A stretch of DNA of 64,000 nucleotides from Kordiimonas sediminis (GTDB taxonomy: Bacteria > Pseudomonadota > Alphaproteobacteria > Sphingomonadales > Kordiimonadaceae). The notes under the pieces were generated by a model that saw nothing but the letters and a program-made list of their open reading frames with translations, did not search any database and was not told where the DNA came from. Made by a program: the position numbers and the translations under genes. Location: positions 310,001-374,000 of the forward strand of contig NZ_BNCI01000001.1 in the NCBI RefSeq assembly GCF_014656395.1, read 5' to 3'. This document shows positions 27,411 through 36,575 of the stretch, piece after piece (the stretch's first letter is position 1; each line of letters opens with the position of its first letter).

Positions 27411-30400
27411 TTAGATAACCCGAATTACTCCAACGCAAACCTCACTTTGTGAACTTGATAGCTCTGACTTTTGCTTCAGTCGCTCCTCCTGAATGACAAA
27501 TTTTTCCTTGATACTCGCAATGCGCCCCTTGGTCGCCGGGACCATCTTCATATTGCCGCTGTCCAAAAAACGCTGCAATACGGCCTGTCTGGAATTCAGC
27601 TGACGTTCCATATGTCGTCGGGCGGACTGAATCTGCAGACTAATCCGGTCCAGATTTTCACTTCGCCTTTGATTTCGCTCGAACAAAAAGTCGTTTTCAA
27701 GCGCGCCCCCACAGAATTCCAGACCCTCAACCACTTCCTCGATCTCAATAGCTCTCGCCACCCCCGGCCAGTCTCTTCCCACTACTCGAGCCTGATTGAC
27801 CAATGCCCAGGACTCATCGCGGTCCAGAATTTTCCTGTTTTCGACCGACCAGACGCGGACCGGCAGTTCCTCATCGTGCTTGATGCCGGAAAACTCCCAC
27901 TTGTTGACATAAAAAACATACGTTCCTGGCAAAGCTTCCTCTGACCCAGTAACTTCTGCGGCGATCAAAGGGTAAAAAGCCTCATCTCTGTTCCGTAGCT
28001 CGTCACTGATAAACCGAACTAACGGATGAAATTGACTTATATTTTCGTGGCGAGATCTGACATCACGAACCTTGTTTGCAAAAAGACAGCTCACCCGCTC
28101 CCCTGTTGCCAGTCTGGTCTGCCCTTGCAATCGCCGCTCTTTTATGAAAACTTCCATACGACTGGCGGCATCAGCAGGCAACTTCACGTCAAATTTAAGT
28201 TCATTGGTACTTGCTTGCCGGAACTCATGCCCAACGCAGTATTTCTCCAGATAATCTTTCACATATGATACGAGATCCTGATCTGTGATCCGCTTCTTGA
28301 ATTGATGCGCTGCTTTAACCTCATCGAGAATATATCCGCCATGAGCAATCAGGTGCGATGCCTGACTTTCAAGCTCGTCTTCGTCCCGCCTGATTTGCTC
28401 AAGGGCCAAAGCTGTTTGCTCAATTCGCGCATATTCCTGCTCTGGCGTCAGGGGCCTGGTTAAGAGATCTGCAGTCAGATTTTTGATTTCTTCGCCCAAT
28501 ATGGCTTCCATGCCACCTAACGCATTTTCAAAAACGTGTAAGCGCTCATAGAGCCTGTCGTGAATTCTATGATCAATGGTATTGCCATAAAAAAGATTGA
28601 AAATACTGATCTTGTCTGCCTGCTGACCCAGTCGATCAATACGGCCAATACGCTGCTCAACCTTCATGGGGTTCCATGGCAAATCATAGTTCACCACTAC
28701 TCTGCAAAACTGTAGATCAACACCCTCAGAAGCCACTTCGGAAGAAAGCAAAACTCGGATGCCAGGGTCACTTTTGAATTTTTCAATGATCTCCTGCTTG
28801 GTTTCACTCATGCCACCAACCAGAACCTGGGCCTTTATCCCATCTTCAGCCAATCGCTCTGATAAATAGGACAAAGTTCTTCTGAAAAAGCTGAACACAA
28901 CAATTTTTTCAGCTGGATTTTCCGTCAGAAAATCGAATGTCGCGTCCTTGAATTTCTTGTATTTACTATCATTGGCTCTCAAGGTGGGAAGATCAATGTG
29001 GGGCAATACATCTCTCTCGAGCACTTCAATTAGTGGAGACAGATCGGGTTCACGCTCGAGCTCCTGACCAGAGTCTTCATAAATTTGCTCTGAAAATGAA
29101 CTGACACGATCTTTCCACGCCCTCGCCGCAGCATACATACAACTCGAAACCTGCCGCTGTGGCCCCGACAGCAAGAAACCATCACTGATCTCTCTCTCCC
29201 AGGCGTAGTTCCTGATTGCTTCTGTAACAGCCTGATAGAACTTGTATTCTGGACCATCAGTCTCAATATCAACAAACACTTTTACTGGTTCTCGAACAAC
29301 GCGCCACTCTGTTACCTGGGACTTTCTTGTTCGAGTAACGGCATTACGCAGGAGGTTTATGCGTTCAATCTTGTTTGCAAGGCGAATGCGTTTTCGTTTA
29401 TCATCCAGTTGACCCTCGACCCCCTCCGAGATCAGTGCCCTCAACTGATGGCTTTCACTCAGAAGCTCATGCTCAGAGGCATCGAGTAGTTCTTGCATAA
29501 TTTCCTCAGCTGAAGAGCTGGTATTCAGGCAAAGCTCTCTAGCTCGCTGCAACGGAGCATTAGCAGCAAGAACCTGGGGAAACACCTCCTTTACACCGAA
29601 GGTATCGGGATCGACCAAATTCAAAAGGTGGAACAGGTCATCACTCTTTAGATTAATTGGTGTTGCGGATAGAAGAACTACATGCTCAGCGACATTTCGT
29701 AGCAACTGACCCAGCTTGGCAGTCTGACTTTCCGGGTTTCTCATATAGTGGGCTTCGTCAAAGATAACCAAATCGAAAAGAGGCTCTTCATCAGCATGAG
29801 CGTCTAGAAACCGCGCCAAGTCTCTCTTGGGGCCAGATTTTCCCTCTTCACCTTCTCGCCATTTTCTGGTTGGCCGCAACCCTTGCAGGCTACAAACAAG
29901 ACCTTTCCCATCTTGAATCTTGTGACGGGGCTCCTTCAAGTGCTTCAGGAGGCCTTTGGCATCCGTAATTTCCGCATTAACGCCAAAGCGATGGCTTAGC
30001 TCCGCCTCCCATTTCTCCCTGAGCATTGCAGGGCAAACTACCAGCAATCGACGAGCGTCCAGGCGAGCGCGCAGTTCAGTCCAAATCAACCCAGCCTCGA
30101 TGGTTTTACCCAAGCCCACTTCATCGGCTATCAGCAAGCCATTGGAAGGGGAATCCAGAAATGAAAGCACTGGCTTGTATTGGTACGCGTAAAAATCGGT
30201 GTTGGTAGCGTCCATGCTGTAAACAAGATTTGCCAAACGACCGCTCAGGTGAATATGCGTCAAGCTTCTTCTGAGGTCACGAACACGGCCAAAGCGGCCT
30301 TGCTCGAGCAAATCTACCCAGTCACTATTATCATCTTTTATCAGTTCAAGTTCATAATCAGGCTGAAAACTTGGGCCTTCAGGAAATATTACCTGGTATT

Positions 30401-30509
30401 TAAGGGTTCCCGCTTGCTCCCTGATCCTGCCAGACAGTACGCCAACGCGTCCGGGATCGTTTATCAGACGAACCTGGGAACCAGCAGAAAATTCAACTTG
30501 ATCCGGCAT
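27411..30509 (-). CDS. RapA/SNF2-family helicase
   Basis: This 1032-aa superfamily 2 ATPase is related to RapA/HepA and to SNF2 helicases of defence loci. The N-terminus has a small Tudor/KOW-like beta domain (SAGSQVRLINDPGRVGVLSG). Walker A is ADEVGLGKTIEAGLIW near 130, DEAH is IFDEAHYMRN near 246, motif III is LLSATPINLKSDDLFHLLNL, and lobe 2 has SSEVASEGVDLQFC and EQRIGRIDRLGQ (~620). The last ~400 residues include a long helical segment rich in Arg/Gln that may be a coiled coil. No nuclease motif is visible. It pairs with the Hsp70-like ATPase 14 bases downstream. Confidence 0.88.
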   Translation of the reverse strand: MPDQVEFSAGSQVRLINDPGRVGVLSGRIREQAGTLKYQVIFPEGPSFQPDYELELIKDDNSDWVDLLEQGRFGRVRDLRRSLTHIHLSGRLANLVYSMDATNTDFYAYQYKPVLSFLDSPSNGLLIADEVGLGKTIEAGLIWTELRARLDARRLLVVCPAMLREKWEAELSHRFGVNAEITDAKGLLKHLKEPRHKIQDGKGLVCSLQGLRPTRKWREGEEGKSGPKRDLARFLDAHADEEPLFDLVIFDEAHYMRNPESQTAKLGQLLRNVAEHVVLLSATPINLKSDDLFHLLNLVDPDTFGVKEVFPQVLAANAPLQRARELCLNTSSSAEEIMQELLDASEHELLSESHQLRALISEGVEGQLDDKRKRIRLANKIERINLLRNAVTRTRKSQVTEWRVVREPVKVFVDIETDGPEYKFYQAVTEAIRNYAWEREISDGFLLSGPQRQVSSCMYAAARAWKDRVSSFSEQIYEDSGQELEREPDLSPLIEVLERDVLPHIDLPTLRANDSKYKKFKDATFDFLTENPAEKIVVFSFFRRTLSYLSERLAEDGIKAQVLVGGMSETKQEIIEKFKSDPGIRVLLSSEVASEGVDLQFCRVVVNYDLPWNPMKVEQRIGRIDRLGQQADKISIFNLFYGNTIDHRIHDRLYERLHVFENALGGMEAILGEEIKNLTADLLTRPLTPEQEYARIEQTALALEQIRRDEDELESQASHLIAHGGYILDEVKAAHQFKKRITDQDLVSYVKDYLEKYCVGHEFRQASTNELKFDVKLPADAASRMEVFIKERRLQGQTRLATGERVSCLFANKVRDVRSRHENISQFHPLVRFISDELRNRDEAFYPLIAAEVTGSEEALPGTYVFYVNKWEFSGIKHDEELPVRVWSVENRKILDRDESWALVNQARVVGRDWPGVARAIEIEEVVEGLEFCGGALENDFLFERNQRRSENLDRISLQIQSARRHMERQLNSRQAVLQRFLDSGNMKMVPATKGRIASIKEKFVIQEERLKQKSELSSSQSEVCVGVIRVI

Positions 30510-30558
30510 GATATGTTACCTTGGCTTTCAAATATTTGTTGATCTTGTCCCTACAACC

Positions 30559-31056
30559 TCAAACGCCGTAGGTTGACAGAAATTCAAGAAAATCAGCTTG
30601 TTCATCGTTTGAAACAGGCCTCCCCTCATTGACACTGTCATCGTTAAATTCCCGAAATTCACTTCTGACTGTTACAGCGAAGGCGTTTCCGGAAGCCTTC
30701 AGATCTCCATATGTTCCAATCCACGTTATCTGGGAGTAGGCTTTTAAAGCGCCGTTTAATTGCTCGATGCTTTCCAACAGTGTACGCTGACAACTATCAA
30801 GCTCGCTCACAATCCTGTTTACTGATAAAGCAACTTCATTTTCGTCTGAACTGGAAGGTCCGGGAGGGGCATATGGCAGGGTCTCTGAGATAAATTTCAG
30901 GAGCTCCGGCTGAGTTGCAAACCAAACAAAACTTCCAAACCCGCCACCGAGCGCCCCTGGTGCATCACCATAAGAGTACATACCCCATGCTTCAATACCT
31001 TCAGACAGATGTACAGCTTCAAGCCAATTAGTCTCCGCCTGTTCATGGCTGTCCAT
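30559..31056 (-). CDS. Hypothetical protein between nuclease-helicase and RapA-like helicase
   Basis: This acidic 165-aa protein has no recognised family. It starts MDSHEQAETNWLEAVHLSEG; the middle contains aromatic motifs (GGGFGSFVWFATQPELLKFI), and the C-terminal half has ITWIGTYGDLKASGNAFAVT and SEFREF. The N-terminus overlaps the end of the upstream nuclease-helicase gene by 14 bases, so it is coupled to it. It lies 49 bases before the RapA-like helicase. There are no membrane or signal segments. Its conserved position would make it a specific component of this system, but that needs comparison with other genomes. Confidence 0.7.
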   Translation of the reverse strand: MDSHEQAETNWLEAVHLSEGIEAWGMYSYGDAPGALGGGFGSFVWFATQPELLKFISETLPYAPPGPSSSDENEVALSVNRIVSELDSCQRTLLESIEQLNGALKAYSQITWIGTYGDLKASGNAFAVTVRSEFREFNDDSVNEGRPVSNDEQADFLEFLSTYGV

Positions 31057-34000
31057 TATCTATTACTCCACAGTAAAAGTTGATCAATTCCATTTGTTCG
31101 GGACTAGTAACTGGCGTATTAGCAAGCGCCGGATTACCAACGACTATTGCCAGTGCCTGTGCCCTTGAGAGCGCTACATTCAAGCGGTTCTTACTAAAGA
31201 GAAACTCAATGCCACGTGGACTTTCTGCTGCATTAGATGCGCACATACTGATAATGACGATCGGCGCTTCCTGTCCCTGAAACTTATCAACGCTACCTAC
31301 ACGTGCGCCGGGGCCAAGGACGGCCTTCAATTTGTTGACCTGGAAATTGTAGGGCGCAACGAAGAGAATATCATCCCAGCCAATTCGGCGTTTGTTTCCT
31401 TCTTCATCATGCCAGTATTCACAGTCAAAAAGTTCAACGGCAATCTTTAAAATTTTTTCGACTTCTTCATCGCTCGCCTGACTATTGCCTTCATGCTCGA
31501 CCGGAACAAATATGACACCGGATTTTTTCGTGATGATGGGGCCGGTTACCTCAACCTGATGTTTATAAGTGCCTTCATCTGATTTCAGCCGGGATTCGTA
31601 AACTTGTGCCGAGATCAAGCCACAAACATCAGGATGCATCCGGTAAGTATTTGGCAGAAAAACCCCAAGGTCAGGTGGGATGGTCGCATGACCTTCCAAG
31701 AGATATTCCAGAATTGACATTCCGCTTTCACCTGGATGGCTGCCTTGAATTGGCTGCCCGAGCTGCATCTGGTCGCCCATGATGATGATATTACTTGTCG
31801 ACTGGCTCATGCCGATCATATTTGCGACTGATACCTGCCCGGCTTCATCAATAAACAGAAAGTCATACTGTCCTGCTACTTCTCCGTTACAAAAAGTCCA
31901 CGCTGTACCGCCAGTACATTGGCCCAAGTCAGCATTCTTGACTCCGCGTTCATATCTGACGTTTGAGAGAGTGAATATAGGATCATCAATACTGCCGCCA
32001 ACCTTGACGAAATCGCACTCAATATTGTTGCCCAAACAGTACTGGGCTGCACCCTGCATGAGATTGATAATGGCTTTGTGGGAGTTGGAACTAATTCCAA
32101 CCCGCTTCCCGCGCTTAACCAGCTCGCCGATAATATGCTTTGCCGTATAGGTCTTGCCTGCGCCAGGAGGGCCTTGGATACAGAGGTAACTATTTTCCAG
32201 ATTGGCTGCGGCTTCAATTGTATCTTCAAGCAATGACTTTTCACCCTTAAGGATAGTTCCTTTCAGATTACCTTTAATTCGTGGGCGACGCCTTTCCAGA
32301 AAATCAGTGATAGCGGATAGCGGGAAGTTGTCTTCCACCACCTCATCAACCACATATTTAATGGCGTCTGGGATTGGCTGCGGGTTCACATATTCATCAG
32401 GAACGAGATTGAGATGTCTGGGAATTGGTTCCCTTCTTTTCAGGTCTATAGTGCCCTGATCGGGACTATAGTCATGAGCCGTAACCTTCATATCCTCTTC
32501 ACCAATGACGTAAAAGCCCTTGGCTTGGCCCCGATACGGCTGGTTGGGGTCAAACCGGTATCGCCAAATGGATAAAGCATCTTTGCGCGTAGAGGTCTTT
32601 TTCTCTGGTTCAGCTGTTCGCTTAAGACCGACAAGGCAGTCCATATCGTCATAGAGTTCCAGCTCTGTCTGCCCCATTCGGTCAAATAGCCGCCACCAGG
32701 TTGGTTTGTTTTCCCGGCGGTGAAACTCCAACGACCAGGCCAGTGTCTCCATGATTTTTGATTTGGACAAATCGCTGGCTGCAAGGTCCTGTGATTGACC
32801 GAGCAGCTTGTCGCGCAGCAGCGTGATCTTCGTAACTTCTTCCGAGATTTCTGCTTCGCCACCCCCCGCACTAAGGAGAAAAGGTATGTCATTTTCTGTC
32901 TGTACCTGTCTTAGCCAAGCCGTCAGTTCTTGGGTGCTATCACAGTCGTCAATATTATAATCCCGGATGGAATTCAGGATTTTGGAAGTTTGCCAAGTGT
33001 CCCCGTCCGGGTTTTCTCGCCACTCTTCATAGACGATTATGCTGTCGGCCCCATTGGCAACCTCGGTATCTCGCTTGCCGCGATACAGTAACTCGACACT
33101 TTTAATGGAATAGTTGGGAGTGCCGATAAGAAGCCCCTGCCGAACCACATTAAATAGGTCTACGAAGACTTTGTTTCTGAGCAGGTTATCAACCTTATCT
33201 TCACAGACACCGTACCGCCCCATCAGTTTGCGAATGGCCGCAATCTCATAGTTTGCATAATGGTAAATATGCATGTCTGGGTCTTTGAGCCAGCGGTCAT
33301 ACACCCAGTCAATGAAGGCTATAAAGCTGGCCTTCTCCTCTTCAGCATTATGCGCCCAAAAGTCGATAAATGTGCGGCTTCCGCCTTCATCAAAATATGT
33401 ATTCCCCCACAAGTATTCGAGCCCGCCATCAACGGCAGGGTAGCCTTCAATATCAAAGAAAACATCCAACGGACTGTGAGGGGGCAGCATTGAGAGGCCA
33501 CGGACTTCACCGGGATCATGAGGCAATACTTGAAAGACAGGGATATCCTTGTCTCGTGACTGAATTTGCAGCTGTGCTTGCTGCTTCGCTCTCGCAAATA
33601 CAAGGTCGGACATATTTGATATAGAGGTTAGCTCAGTCCCTGCCAGAGTTTGCATGGTCAAGATACCAGCCTTATTGAGGTTTTTAATCTGGTTCCTGGT
33701 TAGGTTGGCGACCTGCGACAAGTGATCCTGTTCTTTCAGCTTGTTATGTGCCAGTTCCGACCACCGACCAAAACTTTGATTGGCGGCAGGGTCAGGAAAC
33801 TGGCCATCAAAATTATCATGAAATTCGAGGAAGCTTTTCTTCAGCGATCTATAATACCCAAAGTAATTCTCAACAGGAAAACGCCTCTTACTTTTGTCTC
33901 CGAGGACGACAGCAATTTCTTTCGGACGAATTCCTTGAATAGTTTCCAGCATCTCTACATAGCAGCACAATTGCATGATGAAATAGGGCTTTACAGATCG

Positions 34001-34414
34001 GGCCAGCTTACTATCCCAGACTTCATAATGATAATCGCCCAGTTTGCTATCACCCGGCACTTTGACGAGATAATCAGCATACCCCGCAAAATCACCTGAT
34101 TTCAAATAACCCTGAATGATGATTTCCTGTCCTCGCATCATTGCGGTCATTGTCGCGGCTTGCATTACATCCTTGGGGGCTTTTTTGATCTCAAGTACAT
34201 CATAACCGGCGTCACTCAGCCCTTGGTCCACTTCATTTTCGTGGGCTGCGCCTTTTTTTTGCAGACTGGTGAGCAAGGCATCTTCTGCATCAATCAAGTC
34301 GGCTAGGTTAGGATCTTGAAGGCGAAGCCGTTCCATGCCCGACGCAAATGGAGAATCCATATAGGTTGTCAGATCTGACGGAGAAAACAGTAGATGACCA
34401 TCAATTAGTTGCAT
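31043..34414 (-). CDS. TM0106-family RecB-like nuclease fused to SF1 (Dna2/UPF1-type) helicase
   Basis: This 1123-aa protein joins three parts. Residues ~20-200 are a RecB/Cas4-like nuclease (GAAHENEV, GYADYLVKV, EVWDSKLAR near 130, MQLCCYVEML), giving the H/E-D-ExK-QxxxY pattern. Residues ~310-500 are the RNase-H-like TM0106/YprB domain (DVFFDIEGYPAVDGGLEYLW). The rest is an SF1 helicase: Walker A IQGPPGAGKTYTA (~746), FLFIDEAGQ (~853), MGDQMQLGQP, NTYRMHP, SVDKFQGQE (~1041) and LNVALSRAQ. All motifs look intact. The ATG follows GAGGGG; a TTG 14 codons upstream is weaker. It is the first gene of the long defence transcript and lies just downstream of the paired operators. Confidence 0.9.
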   Translation of the reverse strand: MQLIDGHLLFSPSDLTTYMDSPFASGMERLRLQDPNLADLIDAEDALLTSLQKKGAAHENEVDQGLSDAGYDVLEIKKAPKDVMQAATMTAMMRGQEIIIQGYLKSGDFAGYADYLVKVPGDSKLGDYHYEVWDSKLARSVKPYFIMQLCCYVEMLETIQGIRPKEIAVVLGDKSKRRFPVENYFGYYRSLKKSFLEFHDNFDGQFPDPAANQSFGRWSELAHNKLKEQDHLSQVANLTRNQIKNLNKAGILTMQTLAGTELTSISNMSDLVFARAKQQAQLQIQSRDKDIPVFQVLPHDPGEVRGLSMLPPHSPLDVFFDIEGYPAVDGGLEYLWGNTYFDEGGSRTFIDFWAHNAEEEKASFIAFIDWVYDRWLKDPDMHIYHYANYEIAAIRKLMGRYGVCEDKVDNLLRNKVFVDLFNVVRQGLLIGTPNYSIKSVELLYRGKRDTEVANGADSIIVYEEWRENPDGDTWQTSKILNSIRDYNIDDCDSTQELTAWLRQVQTENDIPFLLSAGGGEAEISEEVTKITLLRDKLLGQSQDLAASDLSKSKIMETLAWSLEFHRRENKPTWWRLFDRMGQTELELYDDMDCLVGLKRTAEPEKKTSTRKDALSIWRYRFDPNQPYRGQAKGFYVIGEEDMKVTAHDYSPDQGTIDLKRREPIPRHLNLVPDEYVNPQPIPDAIKYVVDEVVEDNFPLSAITDFLERRRPRIKGNLKGTILKGEKSLLEDTIEAAANLENSYLCIQGPPGAGKTYTAKHIIGELVKRGKRVGISSNSHKAIINLMQGAAQYCLGNNIECDFVKVGGSIDDPIFTLSNVRYERGVKNADLGQCTGGTAWTFCNGEVAGQYDFLFIDEAGQVSVANMIGMSQSTSNIIIMGDQMQLGQPIQGSHPGESGMSILEYLLEGHATIPPDLGVFLPNTYRMHPDVCGLISAQVYESRLKSDEGTYKHQVEVTGPIITKKSGVIFVPVEHEGNSQASDEEVEKILKIAVELFDCEYWHDEEGNKRRIGWDDILFVAPYNFQVNKLKAVLGPGARVGSVDKFQGQEAPIVIISMCASNAAESPRGIEFLFSKNRLNVALSRAQALAIVVGNPALANTPVTSPEQMELINFYCGVIDNGQP

Positions 34415-34501
34415 AGACCCCTCGTCAAAATAGCTTTCACTATTCTTTTTGGACAAGCAAACTTATTTTGCATTTGAGAATAACTTATAAAATGGAGGGT
34501 G

Positions 34502-34548
34502 GACAAATTCGGTCATGTCTTAGGTGCTGTTCCATGACCAAATTTGGC
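34502..34548. promoter_or_regulatory. Paired operator upstream of defence operon (WYL regulator sites, inferred)
   Basis: Two 16-base arms, GACAAATTCGGTCATG and CATGACCAAATTTGGC, form an inverted repeat (14 of 16 pairs) around a 15-base centre. Each arm by itself contains GAC-N7-GTC/GGC, the same pattern as the site near the WYL gene start at 36576. The element lies between the start of the nuclease-helicase operon (leftward) and the small two-gene unit (rightward), so it could control both. On the minus strand TTGTCC at the edge of one arm could be a -35 box, with TTATTC 17 bases further as the -10. Binding is inferred. Confidence 0.7.
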
Positions 34549-34588
34549 ACACATAAACCCTATTACTTATTTTAGAGGAGTAATAGTG

Positions 34589-34879
34589 ATGACAAATAAA
34601 CCACAATCAAAGCTTGAAATAAGCCCAGTCGGTTTTTGGCCAATGCTTTGGTGGCATTTTCTTGATCAGAAGGTACCGCATAAATTTTTATCTACTATTG
34701 TGATTGCTACAATAGGTAACTTATTTGAGTGGGACGCCTTCTTCATTATATTCCTAGTCTCCTTTGTCTGGTTTAGTTGGGGGCCGGCTCCAGAACCGAA
34801 GGAAAAGAATATCAAAATTTCTATGGACGCCCGTATATTGCTATCAAGTATCGCTGATGAAAATCTGAAAGAAATATAA
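34589..34879 (+). CDS. Small membrane protein
   Basis: This 96-aa protein has one or two membrane segments: residues ~32-45 (KFLSTIVIATIGNLF) and 49-65 (FFIIFLVSFVWFSWG). They are followed by a short cytoplasmic or periplasmic tail. AGGAG lies eight bases before the ATG. The next gene starts immediately after its TAA, so the two form an operon, divergent from the big defence transcript and sharing the operator region. I do not recognise the family. Small membrane proteins in defence loci can be effectors, but nothing here shows that. Confidence 0.65.
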   Translation: MTNKPQSKLEISPVGFWPMLWWHFLDQKVPHKFLSTIVIATIGNLFEWDAFFIIFLVSFVWFSWGPAPEPKEKNIKISMDARILLSSIADENLKEI

Positions 34880-35419
34880 ATGTGTAATGCATGGAACCAT
34901 CCAGAAGAATGTAAATGTGGCTGGGGTGGCGATGGTCACACTGGGTATCGGGTTAATGCATTACCTGACCCAGTATACTTTTTTAATCAATCACTTGCCA
35001 GTTTTGTAAACCCAAATGCATCCTGTCCAGTCTGTAAGGCCCCCGTATTTTATTACGAAAATTCTCATGGTGGAAAAGTATTTTTTGACGAGTTAGGTCC
35101 ACCCTGGCCTAAGCATTATTGCACTGAGGACAACACACCTAGTAGATCGACACGCAATAAAAAAACAGCATGGTCACCTTTTCTGCATCCGACGGTTGGC
35201 GGAAAAGTTATTCGTAAAGGTTTTGCCTCTATTGAGGGTAGCTATAAGGGTAAATGGTATAAGCTGTACTATAAGACGACCAAACATGGTTTACTGGGGC
35301 CCCTTAAAAGTGGATGTGCCTACATGTGTATTCCAAAACTTGGCTCTTTTAGGATTTCATTTATTGATGGAGACTCCGGCGAAATTATACAAATCAGTGC
35401 TTTGAATCAGATACGATAA
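34880..35419 (+). CDS. Cys-rich protein with CNAWNHP start, predicted zinc-binding
   Basis: This 179-aa protein begins MCNAWNHPEECKCGWGGDGH, a motif I associate with uncharacterised proteins found next to defence genes. A second pair follows as CPVCKAPVFYYENSHGGKVF. Together the Cys/His residues suggest one or two zinc sites in the first 90 residues. The C-terminal half is beta-rich (GKWYKLYYKTTKHGLLGPLK). The ATG starts right after the stop of the small membrane protein, so the two are co-translated. The function is unknown. A 17-base palindrome overlaps its stop codon. Confidence 0.7.
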   Translation: MCNAWNHPEECKCGWGGDGHTGYRVNALPDPVYFFNQSLASFVNPNASCPVCKAPVFYYENSHGGKVFFDELGPPWPKHYCTEDNTPSRSTRNKKTAWSPFLHPTVGGKVIRKGFASIEGSYKGKWYKLYYKTTKHGLLGPLKSGCAYMCIPKLGSFRISFIDGDSGEIIQISALNQIR

Positions 35420-35540
35420 TCGTATCAAAGATCAAAATTATAATTATGCACCCCCAGTTTGCCAGGCGCTTTTGATTCACAAGCTTTACTGCTCTTTCAG
35501 TTTAACGTTTGACAACAATCCATTATCAGCATGTTTAAAT

Positions 35541-36524
35541 TTATGGCAGTGTATCCCATTGATTCATCTGATTTTTCATCATTTCAACAAGCTCAACAGG
35601 CTTTATCACCTCAACATTCTCACCCCAAATGACTAAGTGCCAAGCCATTTCCTGCAAACCACCAGCCCTAAATTTAACCGTCAGGCTACCATTCTGGTTG
35701 CGCGCAATAGTCTGTGATGGATGAAAGACATAGTCTGCTGCAGTGTCCGCCGCTTCTTTGGTAAACAGCCACTCAGCGTCAAAAGGGCCATCTGCAAACA
35801 CACCAAAAGATTGGTCGGAATATTCCTGTAAGTTAAAATCATTCAATCGTGTAAAAGGTTCATTCAGGAGCGTAACAGACAAAATATCACCCAGGCGAAA
35901 TTTCCTGACATAGTCCTCGCCTCCTTCAGGTTTAAAGGCAATAAGGTAATGCCTGTGACCATACAGGAAGCCATAGGGGTCAAGCTTATAGTCTGCTTCT
36001 TCACCTTCTCGTTTTCGGTAACGAATAAGAATGCGTGTTCCGGCCATAATGGCCTGCCGGATCGTCTTTACCGTCTGAGCGGGAATCGCTCGTTTGGGGC
36101 CAGGAATAGCAATCAATCCTTCTGCCTGCATCAGGACTTCCAAGTCAGGCTCGATGCGTCTACGAACGTCTGACCTAAGAGCAACTCTTAGTTTCTGCTC
36201 GAGGGAGTTCAATTTCTCCGCCTCTACCTGACGGCCAGAGGTGGTCAACTGAACTGCGGCTATCTCAAGAGCAGCTACTTCCTCGGCCTCAATATTCAAG
36301 AAGCCATTCAAGGATCCAGCAGGCAGGCGCCATCTATATTCCCGGTCCTCGCCTTCCAATTGTTCCAGCTGGGGAAAGACGGTTTCCAGTCCGCGTACAA
36401 TTCTTTGTGCAGTACGGTGTGAGACATCCAGTTTATCTTTGATGTCATTCAGGCTGAGCCCCATATGACGGGCCTGCATCTCAAGCGCCAGGTCAAGTAC
36501 CTGCATCAGTTTTTCAAAGCGCAT
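35541..36524 (-). CDS. WYL-domain transcriptional regulator
   Basis: This 327-aa protein has an N-terminal winged helix (MRFEKLMQVLDLALEM, NDIKDKLDVSHRTAQRIVRG), a central helical linker, and a C-terminal WYL domain. The WYL-type signature reads RYRKREG, then KLDPYGFLYGHRHYLIAFK and VRKFRLGDI, with HYL in place of WYL. A C-terminal WCX-like extension follows (SQTIARNQNGSLTVKFRAGG). Regulators of this type (BrxR, CapW) repress defence operons and respond to ligands or DNA damage products. The ATG has GGGGGA upstream; a longer frame of 51 codons was rejected. The gene is near GAC-N7-GTC sites found both here and at the operon head, so it is the likely repressor of both. Confidence 0.85.
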   Translation of the reverse strand: MRFEKLMQVLDLALEMQARHMGLSLNDIKDKLDVSHRTAQRIVRGLETVFPQLEQLEGEDREYRWRLPAGSLNGFLNIEAEEVAALEIAAVQLTTSGRQVEAEKLNSLEQKLRVALRSDVRRRIEPDLEVLMQAEGLIAIPGPKRAIPAQTVKTIRQAIMAGTRILIRYRKREGEEADYKLDPYGFLYGHRHYLIAFKPEGGEDYVRKFRLGDILSVTLLNEPFTRLNDFNLQEYSDQSFGVFADGPFDAEWLFTKEAADTAADYVFHPSQTIARNQNGSLTVKFRAGGLQEMAWHLVIWGENVEVIKPVELVEMMKNQMNQWDTLP

Positions 36525-36575
36525 AAATCCCCCAAGGCTTACACTTGTACAATCTCCATACGATATTTTTCGCTC

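Noticed and set aside
35410-35426. 17-base palindrome GATACGATAATCGTATC as a terminator
   Set aside because: No T-run follows and it overlaps the stop codon; its role is unclear.
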